From assembly GCF_000952855.1 (NCBI RefSeq), contig NZ_JSVU01000003.1, positions 1-64,000 of the forward strand: a stretch of 64,000 bases of DNA, read 5' to 3'. The first letter of the stretch is position 1; each line of letters opens with the position of its first letter. A model generated the notes under the pieces. That model did not search any database and was not told the origin of the DNA. It saw only the letters and a list, made by a program, of their open reading frames with translations. A program made the position numbers and the translations under genes. Source of the DNA: Aequorivita vladivostokensis. Its GTDB lineage: Bacteria > Bacteroidota > Bacteroidia > Flavobacteriales > Flavobacteriaceae. Shown piece by piece: positions 45,987 to 54,177 of this stretch.

Positions 45987-46997
45987 TTAATTAACTCTTA
46001 ACAGTCGATCACACTTGGAGAACATAATATCCTCTTTATAGTTTATAAATTTTTCAATGGTATTACCTCCTCTTAACCATTCCAAGTAAATCGCAGCGGT
46101 ATTTACCCCAGCCTCATGGGAAAATGGGTAGCCGCCTCCAAAACGTGGATTGAGTTCAAGAACATATAGCTTTCCTTCTTTCTCTAGTATATCGCAATCT
46201 AAATTGCCGAGATGGTTTAAATTATCCCCTATACATTTACCAATAGCATCAAATCGACTATCAATTATAGAAATGGCTTTATCCGTTTCACCAGAACGCA
46301 TTGATAGTTTCTGTCTAACAAAGTTACCAACGTAATTACCTTCAAAATCATTTAAAACATCCATACCAAATTCTTTTCCTATGATTCTTTCCTGTATTAG
46401 AATAGCGCGATTTACATCATCCTTACTTGCTTCCGCTAGAATTGTTCGGTTTAATTTTATAGTTTGAAGTTCATAGGCCAAATCCAACTCTCTCACATTT
46501 TCAGCAAAATCAATACCAATCGAGGCACTTCCCCATCTGGGCTTTAAAACTAAAGGAAACTTGAGCTCTCCAGATTCAATTGCTTTTTTTGCTTCATCAA
46601 AGTCAATAAAGGTTTTTGGAGATTTTAATCCATTGGCTTCCAGAAATTGTACAGTTTTCCATTTATCAAAAGCAATTTCTATGGTCTCCCGGTTAGGAAC
46701 GATTAATTTTGCACCGGTTTCTTCCAATTCTAGCTTATGAATTGCCAATATTGGCAATTCCAAATCGTTCAAAGAAATTACCGCATCGATTAAATTATCT
46801 TTTATAGCCGATTTGAGAATTCTAATATAATCTGGATCATAAATAGGGGGAACCTTAATGGCCACATCAGCATCAATCAAAGCTGGTGCTGTCAAATCCA
46901 TATCCGTCGCATATATAGTACCTACGCCATTTAAAGCTTCTTTAAAATAGTTTATCAAATAGTTACGACGACCTGCACAAGTGAATAAGATATTCAT
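45987..46997 (-). CDS. ATP-grasp domain protein (CarB-like ligase)
   Basis: A 336-residue ATP-grasp ligase that should join a carboxylate to an amine or similar nucleophile through an acyl phosphate. The N-terminal pre-ATP-grasp fold starts MNILFTCAGRRNYLINYF; ATP-binding blocks are FPLVLKPRWGSASIGI (about residue 150), ILIQERIIGKEFGMDVL (about 200) and LYVLELNPRFGGGYPFSHEAG (about 275) with Mg-binding Glu and Asn. It ends the GNAT/PLP/ATP-grasp group, 4 bases from the PLP gene. Such enzymes in polysaccharide loci can add an amino acid or carbamoyl-like group to a sugar, but the substrate is not readable. Confidence 0.85.
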   Translation of the reverse strand: MNILFTCAGRRNYLINYFKEALNGVGTIYATDMDLTAPALIDADVAIKVPPIYDPDYIRILKSAIKDNLIDAVISLNDLELPILAIHKLELEETGAKLIVPNRETIEIAFDKWKTVQFLEANGLKSPKTFIDFDEAKKAIESGELKFPLVLKPRWGSASIGIDFAENVRELDLAYELQTIKLNRTILAEASKDDVNRAILIQERIIGKEFGMDVLNDFEGNYVGNFVRQKLSMRSGETDKAISIIDSRFDAIGKCIGDNLNHLGNLDCDILEKEGKLYVLELNPRFGGGYPFSHEAGVNTAAIYLEWLRGGNTIEKFINYKEDIMFSKCDRLLRVN

Positions 46998-47001
46998 TTC
47001 T

Positions 47002-47892
47002 TTATTTAGCTAAAAAGTTAAAAGTACCACCAGTATGCCAGAATAAAATCCTCCCTTTAAGTTTGTTTTCCTTAATAAACTTTTGCATCCCAAAAAATGC
47101 TTTACCGGAATAAGTTGTGTCTAGGATAAAACCAAAGTCTTTAATAGAGTTCAACGATAGGCTGTCTAGCTCATAATTGCTTTTTGCATAACCGCCACAT
47201 AAATATTCATCGAGAACAATCGCTTTGCGCATGTTATTTTTAATATTATATTTAGAGCAGAGTTCATTATAAAACTCTTGAACCACATTTTCAGCGTGAG
47301 CGGAATTTCGACCAACAGAAATACCGATGACTGATGTATTATGAAAATCGAATTTATCCAAACCCGCCATAATTCCCGCCTGAGTTGATCCAGTCCCTGA
47401 AGCAAGAAAGATATAATCGGGGTGCCAATTTTCAGAAACTGTGTAATCCTTTAAGACTTTAATTGCTTCAATATAAGCTAGCCCTCCTTCCATTGTATGC
47501 CCTCCACCCCATATATAGTATGGATTAAATCCAGAATTTGAATAGTCATCCATTGCGTGATCCATTAAAATACTAATATCTGAAGGCTCTTTTGCGAAAA
47601 CAATCTTAGCCCCTGAAAGGCGGATAACCTTTGCATTTCCAGATTCGCTATTATATCGCTCCTTATCCCCGTGTAGTACAAAGGTACATCTCAACTTATG
47701 TCGTGCAGCAAATATTGCCACTGCCCTACAATGGTTGGATTGAATACCCCCCGTAGTAATTATACTGTCATACTGATCACATAAAATTGTTTTGCCTATA
47801 TAATCCATCTTCCGGCCTTTGTTTCCACCGCCTAGGCTGGGGTATAAATCATCACGAAAAACGGCCAGATTTAAATCTAATTTTTGAATCAT
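47002..47892 (-). CDS. PLP-dependent enzyme of the D-cysteine desulfhydrase/ACC deaminase family
   Basis: A 296-residue fold type II PLP enzyme. Motifs are FRDDLYPSLGGGNKGRKM (PLP Lys in GGNKGRK, about residue 24), ITTGGIQSNHCRAVA (about 47, phosphate-site and stacking residues) and LASGTGSTQAGIMAGL (about 165). The 20 or so N-terminal residues of free-standing relatives are missing; the frame starts with an ATG one base after the GNAT stop. In this place it probably makes or racemises an amino acid for the neighbouring ATP-grasp ligase rather than degrading cysteine. This is inference. Confidence 0.82.
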   Translation of the reverse strand: MIQKLDLNLAVFRDDLYPSLGGGNKGRKMDYIGKTILCDQYDSIITTGGIQSNHCRAVAIFAARHKLRCTFVLHGDKERYNSESGNAKVIRLSGAKIVFAKEPSDISILMDHAMDDYSNSGFNPYYIWGGGHTMEGGLAYIEAIKVLKDYTVSENWHPDYIFLASGTGSTQAGIMAGLDKFDFHNTSVIGISVGRNSAHAENVVQEFYNELCSKYNIKNNMRKAIVLDEYLCGGYAKSNYELDSLSLNSIKDFGFILDTTYSGKAFFGMQKFIKENKLKGRILFWHTGGTFNFLAK

Positions 47893-48438
47893 CTAGCACA
47901 GAATAATCTCATCATTAATAACCTCATATGCGAAAGCATCTTTTTTTAGGTCATCCTCCAAGCATCCCATATAATAGCGGTCTATTAAACCTGACTCCCG
48001 AACTACTTCCTGCCTTAAGATACCCTCAACCTTATAACCAATTCTTTCGCACATTTTAATTGATGCAATATTATCTGCATCAATAAATGCCCAAATTTTA
48101 TTTAAAATTCCAATTTCGAAAGCATAAATAGATTTTAAGAAAAGAGTTCTTGTGCCAATTCCTTTTCCCTTATAATTTGGATCCACTATGGTATAAGATT
48201 CTCCTTTACGTAATTTGGGATCTATTCCTGTCAATCCATCCATTGCGCAGACAACTCCATCTTCTTCGATAACAAAATCCATTCGAGTATCGTTGCCGAC
48301 ATTATTCCTAAACCAATCTTGAGTTTTCTCTAATGTAATTGGAGGAACAAAATGCATTGTTTCATAAACTCTCGGATCATTCATCCATTGAACTCTTAGT
48401 TCTAAATCATCAAGTTTTAACCTTCTCAACTTATACAT
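47893..48438 (-). CDS. GNAT family N-acetyltransferase
   Basis: A 181-residue acyltransferase of the RimJ/RimL-like GNAT subgroup. The start LRRLKLDDLELRVQWMNDPRV is typical of sugar-amine GNATs of the PseH kind; the acetyl-CoA motif is VDPNYKGKGIGTRTL (about residue 88) and the closing motif is IWAFIDADNIASIKMCERIGY (about 115). It may acetylate a 4-amino sugar, replacing the lost PglD, or an amino acid. It abuts the PLP gene and follows the second phosphoglycosyl transferase by 3 bases. Confidence 0.88.
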   Translation of the reverse strand: MYKLRRLKLDDLELRVQWMNDPRVYETMHFVPPITLEKTQDWFRNNVGNDTRMDFVIEEDGVVCAMDGLTGIDPKLRKGESYTIVDPNYKGKGIGTRTLFLKSIYAFEIGILNKIWAFIDADNIASIKMCERIGYKVEGILRQEVVRESGLIDRYYMGCLEDDLKKDAFAYEVINDEIILC

Positions 48439-48441
48439 AAT

Positions 48442-49065
48442 TTATTTCTTTATTGTTCGACTTCTATCAATATCTAAAGGGTTGCCTAATTTACCAGGTA
48501 TAATTTCCACCTTTTCTGCTTTTAAAACGTTGATTACAGTTTTAGTTAAGATTTGGATATCCAATCGTAGTGATAATTCTTTCGCATACTTCACGTCCAT
48601 TTCCAACCGTTCGTTCCAACCTAAAAAATTACGCCCACTTATCTGAGCCAAACCAGTTATACCAGGCTTAACAGTATGTCTCAATTTTTCCCTAGCGGTA
48701 TAAAAAGGAAGGTACCTTTCAAAAAGAGGTCGAGGTCCTATCAAACTCATATCACCCTTCAAGATATTTATTAACTGTGGAATTTCGTCCAAAGAAGTTT
48801 TTCTAACAAAAGCGCCGATTTTAGTAAGGCGTTGGGCGTCAGGAAGTAAATGTCCTTCCAAATCCTTTTTATCGTTCATACTCTTGAACTTGATTATGCT
48901 AAAAATCCTTTCATTTTTCCCAGGTCGTTTTTGAAAAAAAAAGGGGGTCCCTTTATTGGCAATCATTAATCCTATCGTTACTATTACAAAAATAGGGGAT
49001 AGAATTATAAGGCCGAAAAATGCCGCCAAGAAATCAAACGTAGGCTTAACAATATTTCTATACAT
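48442..49065 (-). CDS. phosphoglycosyl transferase (sugar transferase)
   Basis: A 207-residue PglC-type enzyme and the second in the locus. Re-entrant helix FDFLAAFFGLIILSPIFVIV (about 10-30), IIKFKSM (about 60), RKTSLDEIPQLINILKGDMS and LIGPRPLFERYLPFY (about 100-125), then TVKPGITGLAQISGRN. It overlaps the WbuB-like gene by 8 bases. In E. coli O26-type loci a L-FucNAc transferase likewise sits by the fnl genes, so this enzyme probably starts the repeat unit. Confidence 0.92.
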   Translation of the reverse strand: MYRNIVKPTFDFLAAFFGLIILSPIFVIVTIGLMIANKGTPFFFQKRPGKNERIFSIIKFKSMNDKKDLEGHLLPDAQRLTKIGAFVRKTSLDEIPQLINILKGDMSLIGPRPLFERYLPFYTAREKLRHTVKPGITGLAQISGRNFLGWNERLEMDVKYAKELSLRLDIQILTKTVINVLKAEKVEIIPGKLGNPLDIDRSRTIKK

Positions 49066-50257
49066 TTATTTTTTCTACAATTAGGTTATAACTTCTTTCC
49101 ACTAAATATTCATTCTGCAATAAGTTCCAAGACCGATCCCCCAATATATCTAAATTATCTGCACATAGCTTCGAAATTTTAACTTGAATGCCGTTTGCAT
49201 CTCCAGCTTCTACCCAATATCCACATTTGGCTTCCTCTATAATTTTTCCAATATCTGTATTTATATCTGTTGCCGCCAAAACGGGCATTTTCATTTCTAA
49301 ATATGCGAGAAGACGGGAAGGGAAATTAGGAATGGTAAAATCTTTGTGCAAAAAGATCATTCCTACGTCACAAGCGGCAAGGAGGACGTCGTATTCATCC
49401 CTTGGCAAACCGGATAGCAAGGTAGCGTTGGTTGGTTTATTTTGATTAAACCAGATCTCTATTTTCTTAAATTGAGTACCGCTTCCTACCACTAAAATAT
49501 GGGCTAGGGGTTCTTTAAGGTCTGAAATAGTTTCTATCAAAAAATCGATACCTTGAGGAATACCTAAATTACCGCCGTAAACGAAAATTCTCTTATCAAT
49601 AGGTATGTTGTATTTATTTTTAATCTTTACTCTCTCTTCTTCGCTGTATTCAATAAATTTAGGTTTTATCGTATTAGGATTCACCTCTACTTTATTCCTT
49701 GATATATCTGGATTATGCTCAAGAACAAATTTTTTATTGGCTTCAGACATACATCCAATAGTATCTGAGATCTTATAAAGACGCTTTTCTTTATTTACGA
49801 AGGTTTTATGCAACAGTCCTCCTTTTTTCATCATTCCCATATCCACTGCATTTTGTGGGAAAATATCTTTCAACAATAGATATGAATATGCTCCATCACG
49901 TTTTTTTATAAAATCGATGACCTTGGAAAACGTAATGGGAGGAGTTGAATACAGAACTAAATCAAAATCAACATTTTTTATATACTTTTTTATTGCCGAT
50001 AAAAATTGACCTTCAATAAGGATTTGGCCCAATCCTTTTTCTAGCACATTGGTTTTTGTAAGATTAAGAGATTGTACGTTTAAAATATTTGCTTTTCCCT
50101 CTTGGGTAAAGGACGTTTTGGTTTTATGCCGTCTTTCAACCGGAGCAACTATATAGACATTATGACCCTGCTCAATAAAATGATTTAGGAGGTCTTGATA
50201 AATTCCTCTCTTTTTCAGCGTGGTAATATTGACCATGGTTAGAAATAGAACATTCAT
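49058..50257 (-). CDS. glycosyltransferase family 4 (WbuB-like)
   Basis: A 399-residue cytosolic GT-B transferase. The N-terminal start VLFLTMVNITTLKKRGIYQD, a FVYGGNLGIPQGIDFLI block (about residue 225) and FPSRLLAYLEMKMPVLAA (about 315) fit the WbuB/WcaI-like group, which adds L-FucNAc to a lipid-linked sugar. The placement right after the UDP-L-FucNAc genes supports that. It lies 9 bases after wecB. Confidence 0.87.
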   Translation of the reverse strand: MNVLFLTMVNITTLKKRGIYQDLLNHFIEQGHNVYIVAPVERRHKTKTSFTQEGKANILNVQSLNLTKTNVLEKGLGQILIEGQFLSAIKKYIKNVDFDLVLYSTPPITFSKVIDFIKKRDGAYSYLLLKDIFPQNAVDMGMMKKGGLLHKTFVNKEKRLYKISDTIGCMSEANKKFVLEHNPDISRNKVEVNPNTIKPKFIEYSEEERVKIKNKYNIPIDKRIFVYGGNLGIPQGIDFLIETISDLKEPLAHILVVGSGTQFKKIEIWFNQNKPTNATLLSGLPRDEYDVLLAACDVGMIFLHKDFTIPNFPSRLLAYLEMKMPVLAATDINTDIGKIIEEAKCGYWVEAGDANGIQVKISKLCADNLDILGDRSWNLLQNEYLVERSYNLIVEKINV

Positions 50258-50266
50258 AATTATTTC

Positions 50267-51406
50267 CTATTTATTGTCTTGCCAAACCACTCGGTTAATA
50301 TAATCTGTGTAGGAAATAATAATGCGAACCATTTTTTCCGAAACATTGGGCATACTATAGTCTGATACTTGTCTGAAATTGCGGCTTTCTCCCAATTGTT
50401 GCTTTTGTAATTGTACTAAGCCTTGAAGAATACGTTCAGTATTTAAACCTACCATCATAACAGATGCTTCTTCCATTGCTTCGGGCCGTTCGTGTGCTTC
50501 ACGAATGTTTAAGGCTCTAAAATTGAGAATGGAAGATTCCTCACTTATTGTACCAGAATCCGATAGAACAGCGAAGGAATGCTTTTGAAGGGCATTGTAA
50601 TCGTGAAAGCCCAAGGGTTTTAGGAACTGAATATTTTTATGGGTTCCTACTTTCCTTTTCTCAATCATATTGCGAGTACGTGGATGGGTAGAAAAAATAA
50701 TAGGATAATCGTATTTCTCAGCTATGGTGTTTAAACAGTCGATTAAACCCTTAAAGTTTTTTTCTGAACTTATATTCTCTTCACGATGGGCAGAAACGAC
50801 GAAGTATTTATTTTTTTCCAAATTTAATTTAGACAAAACATTGGAAGATTCAATTTCTGAGGCATAATTATTTAAAACCTCAAACATGGGGGATCCGGTT
50901 TTTATGATTCTATCTGCTGGCAACCCTTCGCGCAATAAATACTCCCTTGCTATATCACTGTAGGTTAAGTTTATATCGCTAATATGGTCAACAATTTTTC
51001 TATTGGTTTCTTCAGGTACTCTTTGATCAAAACATCTGTTTCCGGCTTCCATATGAAAAATGGGAATGCGGCGTTTCTTGGCGGCTATAGCGCATAAGCA
51101 AGAGTTTGTATCGCCCAAAACTAAAAATGCATCCGGTGCAACTTCTTCCAATACTGGATCTATATTTATTAGTATTTGTCCCGCTGTTGTTGCGGCATTT
51201 GGGCCAGCAGCATTTAGAAAATAGTCAGGTCTGCGGATGCCTAGGTCTTCAAAAAAAACTTCATTTAATTCATAATCGTAATTTTGACCCGTATGCACCA
51301 AAATGTGTTCTATGGCCTCAGAGGAGTCTAAGGCAATTACCACTCTTGATAATCGTATTATCTCAGGGCGGGTGCCCACTACTGTCATTACTTTTAATTT
51401 TTTCAT
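50267..51406 (-). CDS. wecB: UDP-N-acetylglucosamine 2-epimerase family enzyme (CapG/FnlC type)
   Basis: A 379-residue non-hydrolysing 2-epimerase. Family marks are VGTRPEIIRLSRV (about residue 10), VHTGQNYDYELNEVFFEDL (about 38), FLVLGDTNSCLCAI (about 95), HMEAGNRCFDQRVPEE (about 118) and SDSGTISEESS (about 285). With CapE and CapF beside it, its role is probably the last step to UDP-L-FucNAc rather than UDP-ManNAc formation. It follows capF by 51 bases. Confidence 0.93.
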   Translation of the reverse strand: MKKLKVMTVVGTRPEIIRLSRVVIALDSSEAIEHILVHTGQNYDYELNEVFFEDLGIRRPDYFLNAAGPNAATTAGQILINIDPVLEEVAPDAFLVLGDTNSCLCAIAAKKRRIPIFHMEAGNRCFDQRVPEETNRKIVDHISDINLTYSDIAREYLLREGLPADRIIKTGSPMFEVLNNYASEIESSNVLSKLNLEKNKYFVVSAHREENISSEKNFKGLIDCLNTIAEKYDYPIIFSTHPRTRNMIEKRKVGTHKNIQFLKPLGFHDYNALQKHSFAVLSDSGTISEESSILNFRALNIREAHERPEAMEEASVMMVGLNTERILQGLVQLQKQQLGESRNFRQVSDYSMPNVSEKMVRIIISYTDYINRVVWQDNK

Positions 51407-51457
51407 TCTATATTCTTTAAAGTCAGCGAATTAAAGCGGTTTTTGGGATTTACAAAG

Positions 51458-52576
51458 TTACACTTCTTCAAAATAAGTATCTGCATCCTCCGGATCATAA
51501 AACTCATTAATCCAGAAATTGGTGTATAATACTTCATCTCCAATATTCTTTATGTTGTGTGTGTACCAAATAGGCATATCAACATAGGCAGGTTCATTCC
51601 CATCTAAATAGAAATCCAGTACTTCATCGGTTCCTATCTTTCGCAGTTGAATTAGGGCCTTGCCTTTAATTACCGCGAAACGTTCTATTTTGCGGGTGTG
51701 AAAGTGATTGCCTCTGGTTATTCCCGGCACCGTAGTAGAAAAGGAGACCTGCCCTCCTACTCCTAAACGTATCACCTCTACAAAAGATCCTCTTGGGTCG
51801 GTGTGTTGGGTAAATTTTACCGGGAAGTAATTGGCAATATCCATATAACAACGATAGGTGTTGAATAAGTTTAATTCGAAAGTATTGTTGAGAGATGGTA
51901 TTTCTCCTCTGTCTTGGTATTGTGATTTATAGTTTTGAAGGAGATCCAATAACTCAGATACCTTAGCTTCCGAAGTGTGAGCTACGGTATATAAAGCTTC
52001 ATTCTTTCTTTCGCGAATTACCTTTAATATCTCTGCTACCAACTCTCCTACATATATAAGTTTTAAATCACCATCTACTTGGATTTCGGGGGTTTCCCTA
52101 TTTGCGATTTGATGGGAAAAGGTTGCTACCACGGAATTGTAATATGGATGCCCGAAGGGGCCAAATACATTGGGAATAACCATCCCAGTAAAAGTGCTTT
52201 TGGCCTCTTTTGCCCATTCTACAAATCTCTCCCGACCTTCTTTCTTTGATTTGCCATAGGGATTATCCCTCTCCTCCTGAGAAGAAGATGACATAATTAT
52301 ATGGGCTTTACTTTCAGTACGGTTTAAGGAAGCTATAAGTTTTTGGACCAGCTCTAAATTTGTTTTGTATATAACCTCTGGGTCATTATGGCGGTTCATT
52401 GCTGCAAGGTGGACAATGACATCACATTGGGCAACGAAAGAATCCATTTCCTTCTCGTTGGTAAAATATTTTTTTTGAAATTCAACACGTGTAAATTCCT
52501 CAGGATATAAACCTAAAGTATTGTACAAATGTGTGCCAACAAAGCCATGTTGGCCGGTAATTCCTATTCTTAACAT
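51458..52576 (-). CDS. bifunctional UDP-sugar reductase/epimerase (CapF/FnlB type)
   Basis: A 372-residue protein, matching the size of S. aureus CapF (369). N-terminal SDR reductase with GITGQHGFVGTHLYN (residues 5-19) and YGKSKKEGRERF (about 130), then a C-terminal cupin (about 255-370) with the zinc-site GNHFHTRKIERFAVIKG. It performs two steps on the CapE product on the way to UDP-L-FucNAc. I start at ATG 52576; the frame upstream to 52624 has no family match and runs into a repeat element. Confidence 0.92.
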   Translation of the reverse strand: MLRIGITGQHGFVGTHLYNTLGLYPEEFTRVEFQKKYFTNEKEMDSFVAQCDVIVHLAAMNRHNDPEVIYKTNLELVQKLIASLNRTESKAHIIMSSSSQEERDNPYGKSKKEGRERFVEWAKEAKSTFTGMVIPNVFGPFGHPYYNSVVATFSHQIANRETPEIQVDGDLKLIYVGELVAEILKVIRERKNEALYTVAHTSEAKVSELLDLLQNYKSQYQDRGEIPSLNNTFELNLFNTYRCYMDIANYFPVKFTQHTDPRGSFVEVIRLGVGGQVSFSTTVPGITRGNHFHTRKIERFAVIKGKALIQLRKIGTDEVLDFYLDGNEPAYVDMPIWYTHNIKNIGDEVLYTNFWINEFYDPEDADTYFEEV

Positions 52577-52597
52577 ATTATATTCTTTTAAGGTTTC

Positions 52598-52720
52598 TGG
52601 CAGATACTTCGACAGGCTCAGCACAGGTTATCGCAGATTTAAATACCGCGGATGTCCGCTGATTTTTCTAATTATCTGCGTAAATCTGCGAAACCAATCC
52701 GCACAAATCTGCGATAAACC
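52598..52720. repeat. structured intergenic element with inverted ends
   Basis: GGTTATCGCAGATTT (52626-52640) is inverted as AAATCTGCGATAAACC (52705-52720), with only one base inserted. Inside are the hairpin GCGGA-TG-TCCGC and further copies of the motif TCTGCG. Directly upstream is ACTTCGACAGGCTCAGCACAG, which looks like a phrase scattered through many Bacteroidota intergenic regions. The element fills the gap between the cupin gene and capF exactly. Confidence 0.75.
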
Positions 52721-53131
52721 TTACTTTTTAAAATAATCAATATCAAATCGATACTCGTCCTGCACCTTCCCTATCAAATGATCTGCCAATACCAACAATT
52801 TACTAGCTTCCTCCAAAGCCTGAATAGCTGTAACACAACCAGAAGGAATATGCAAAAAATCCAAAGGCCCTTCCTTAACGGTAAAACTTTCTATGGGCAA
52901 TTCCGGATTCGGTTTATCAAATGAATCAATGGCAATAACCTGTATTCGAAAACTACCCTTAATGCAGGCAAACCATCGCTGCTCAATCTTATGTCCCTGC
53001 CAACCACGAACAAAATCAGTATCGGCATTTTCAATGATATAAATACGCTTTATCTCAGAAGCGTCAAAGTGATTATTATAGGAAATAAATCCTCGCCCAT
53101 CTTTATAGATATTGCCCTTTAATAGGTTCAT
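52721..53131 (-). CDS. cupin sugar epimerase/isomerase (WxcM/QdtA-like)
   Basis: A 136-residue single cupin. Visible are VRGWQGHKIEQRWFACIKGSF (about residues 40-60, His and metal-site like) and EGPLDFLHIPSGCVTAIQAL (about 85-105). QdtA/FdtA relatives isomerise dTDP-4-keto-6-deoxy sugars; short cupins also occur in WbuC-like form next to fnlABC. It lies 11 bases after capE and within the L-FucNAc gene group, so it may act on an intermediate of that pathway. Exact reaction is not certain. Confidence 0.8.
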   Translation of the reverse strand: MNLLKGNIYKDGRGFISYNNHFDASEIKRIYIIENADTDFVRGWQGHKIEQRWFACIKGSFRIQVIAIDSFDKPNPELPIESFTVKEGPLDFLHIPSGCVTAIQALEEASKLLVLADHLIGKVQDEYRFDIDYFKK

Positions 53132-53142
53132 AGCGTATTTAT

Positions 53143-54177
53143 TTATTGAACATAGTCTTCTACCTCTTCCCCAAAAACTTCCTTACGGATTAGCGGTAAT
53201 TTAGAGATTAGATTTATTAATCCCTCTACCCCTTGTTGTTCCGCATTATGCGAATGATAATCTTCAATTTTGGAAACATCTTGCTCTCCCTCTGAAAAAT
53301 ACTTTGCATAGTTAAGGTCTCTATTATCGGCAGGTACCCTATAAAAGTCGCCCATATCTTCCGCCTTAATCATTTCCTCACGGGTACAGAGTGTTTCATA
53401 CAATTTCTCTCCATGCCTTGTACCAATTACCGTTATAGGAACTTGCTTACCTGTAATCTCAATCATCGCCTGCGCTAAATTGCCGATGGTACTAGCAGGT
53501 GCCTTGTTTACAAACAAATCACCCGAATTTCCATTCTCAAAGGCAAACAAAACTAAATCAACCGCATCATCCAGCGACATAAAGAACCGGGACATATTTG
53601 GGTCGGTAACCGTAATAGGCTCTCCTTTTTGTATTTGATTTAGAAACAAGGGAATTACAGAGCCACGGGAAGCCATAACATTTCCATAACGCGTTAGGCA
53701 GATATCTGTAAATTCATGGTTTCTAGACTCGGCTATGGCCACCTTTTCCATCATTGCCTTGCTAATTCCCATAGCATTTATAGGGTATGCCGCTTTGTCC
53801 GTACTCAGGCAGATAACCTTTTTTACCTTATTGGCTGCAGCTGCCCGAATTACATTTTGAGTGCCAATAACATTGGTCTGTACCGCTTGCATTGGAAAAA
53901 ATTCACAAGAAGGTACTTGCTTGAGTGCAGCGGCATGAAAAATATAGTCCACCCCGTGGGTGGCAGGTGCTACCGAATCATAATCGCGAACATCACCTAT
54001 ATAATAGCGAATTTTATCATTTTTATAGCGGTTGCGCATATCGTCTTGCTTTTTCTCGTCTCTACTAAAAATGCGGATTTCCTTAAAGTGGTCGGTATGT
54101 AGAAAACGGTTGAGTACTGCTGTGCCAAAGGAGCCCGTGCCGCCAGTGATTAAGAGGATTTTATTTTGTATCTTCAT
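53143..54177 (-). CDS. UDP-GlcNAc 4,6-dehydratase/5-epimerase (CapE/FnlA type)
   Basis: A 344-residue SDR enzyme, soluble, without the membrane part of WbpM types. Nucleotide site TGGTGSFGTAVLNRFL (about residue 10), YIGDVRDYDSV (about 58) and CLSTDKAAYPINAMGISKAM (about 125), in which Met stands for the usual Tyr. The end carries the usual VADNRDLNY-type loop (PADNRDLNYAKYF). It makes the first intermediate of UDP-L-FucNAc. It overlaps the upstream glycosyltransferase by 17 bases. Confidence 0.93.
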   Translation of the reverse strand: MKIQNKILLITGGTGSFGTAVLNRFLHTDHFKEIRIFSRDEKKQDDMRNRYKNDKIRYYIGDVRDYDSVAPATHGVDYIFHAAALKQVPSCEFFPMQAVQTNVIGTQNVIRAAAANKVKKVICLSTDKAAYPINAMGISKAMMEKVAIAESRNHEFTDICLTRYGNVMASRGSVIPLFLNQIQKGEPITVTDPNMSRFFMSLDDAVDLVLFAFENGNSGDLFVNKAPASTIGNLAQAMIEITGKQVPITVIGTRHGEKLYETLCTREEMIKAEDMGDFYRVPADNRDLNYAKYFSEGEQDVSKIEDYHSHNAEQQGVEGLINLISKLPLIRKEVFGEEVEDYVQ

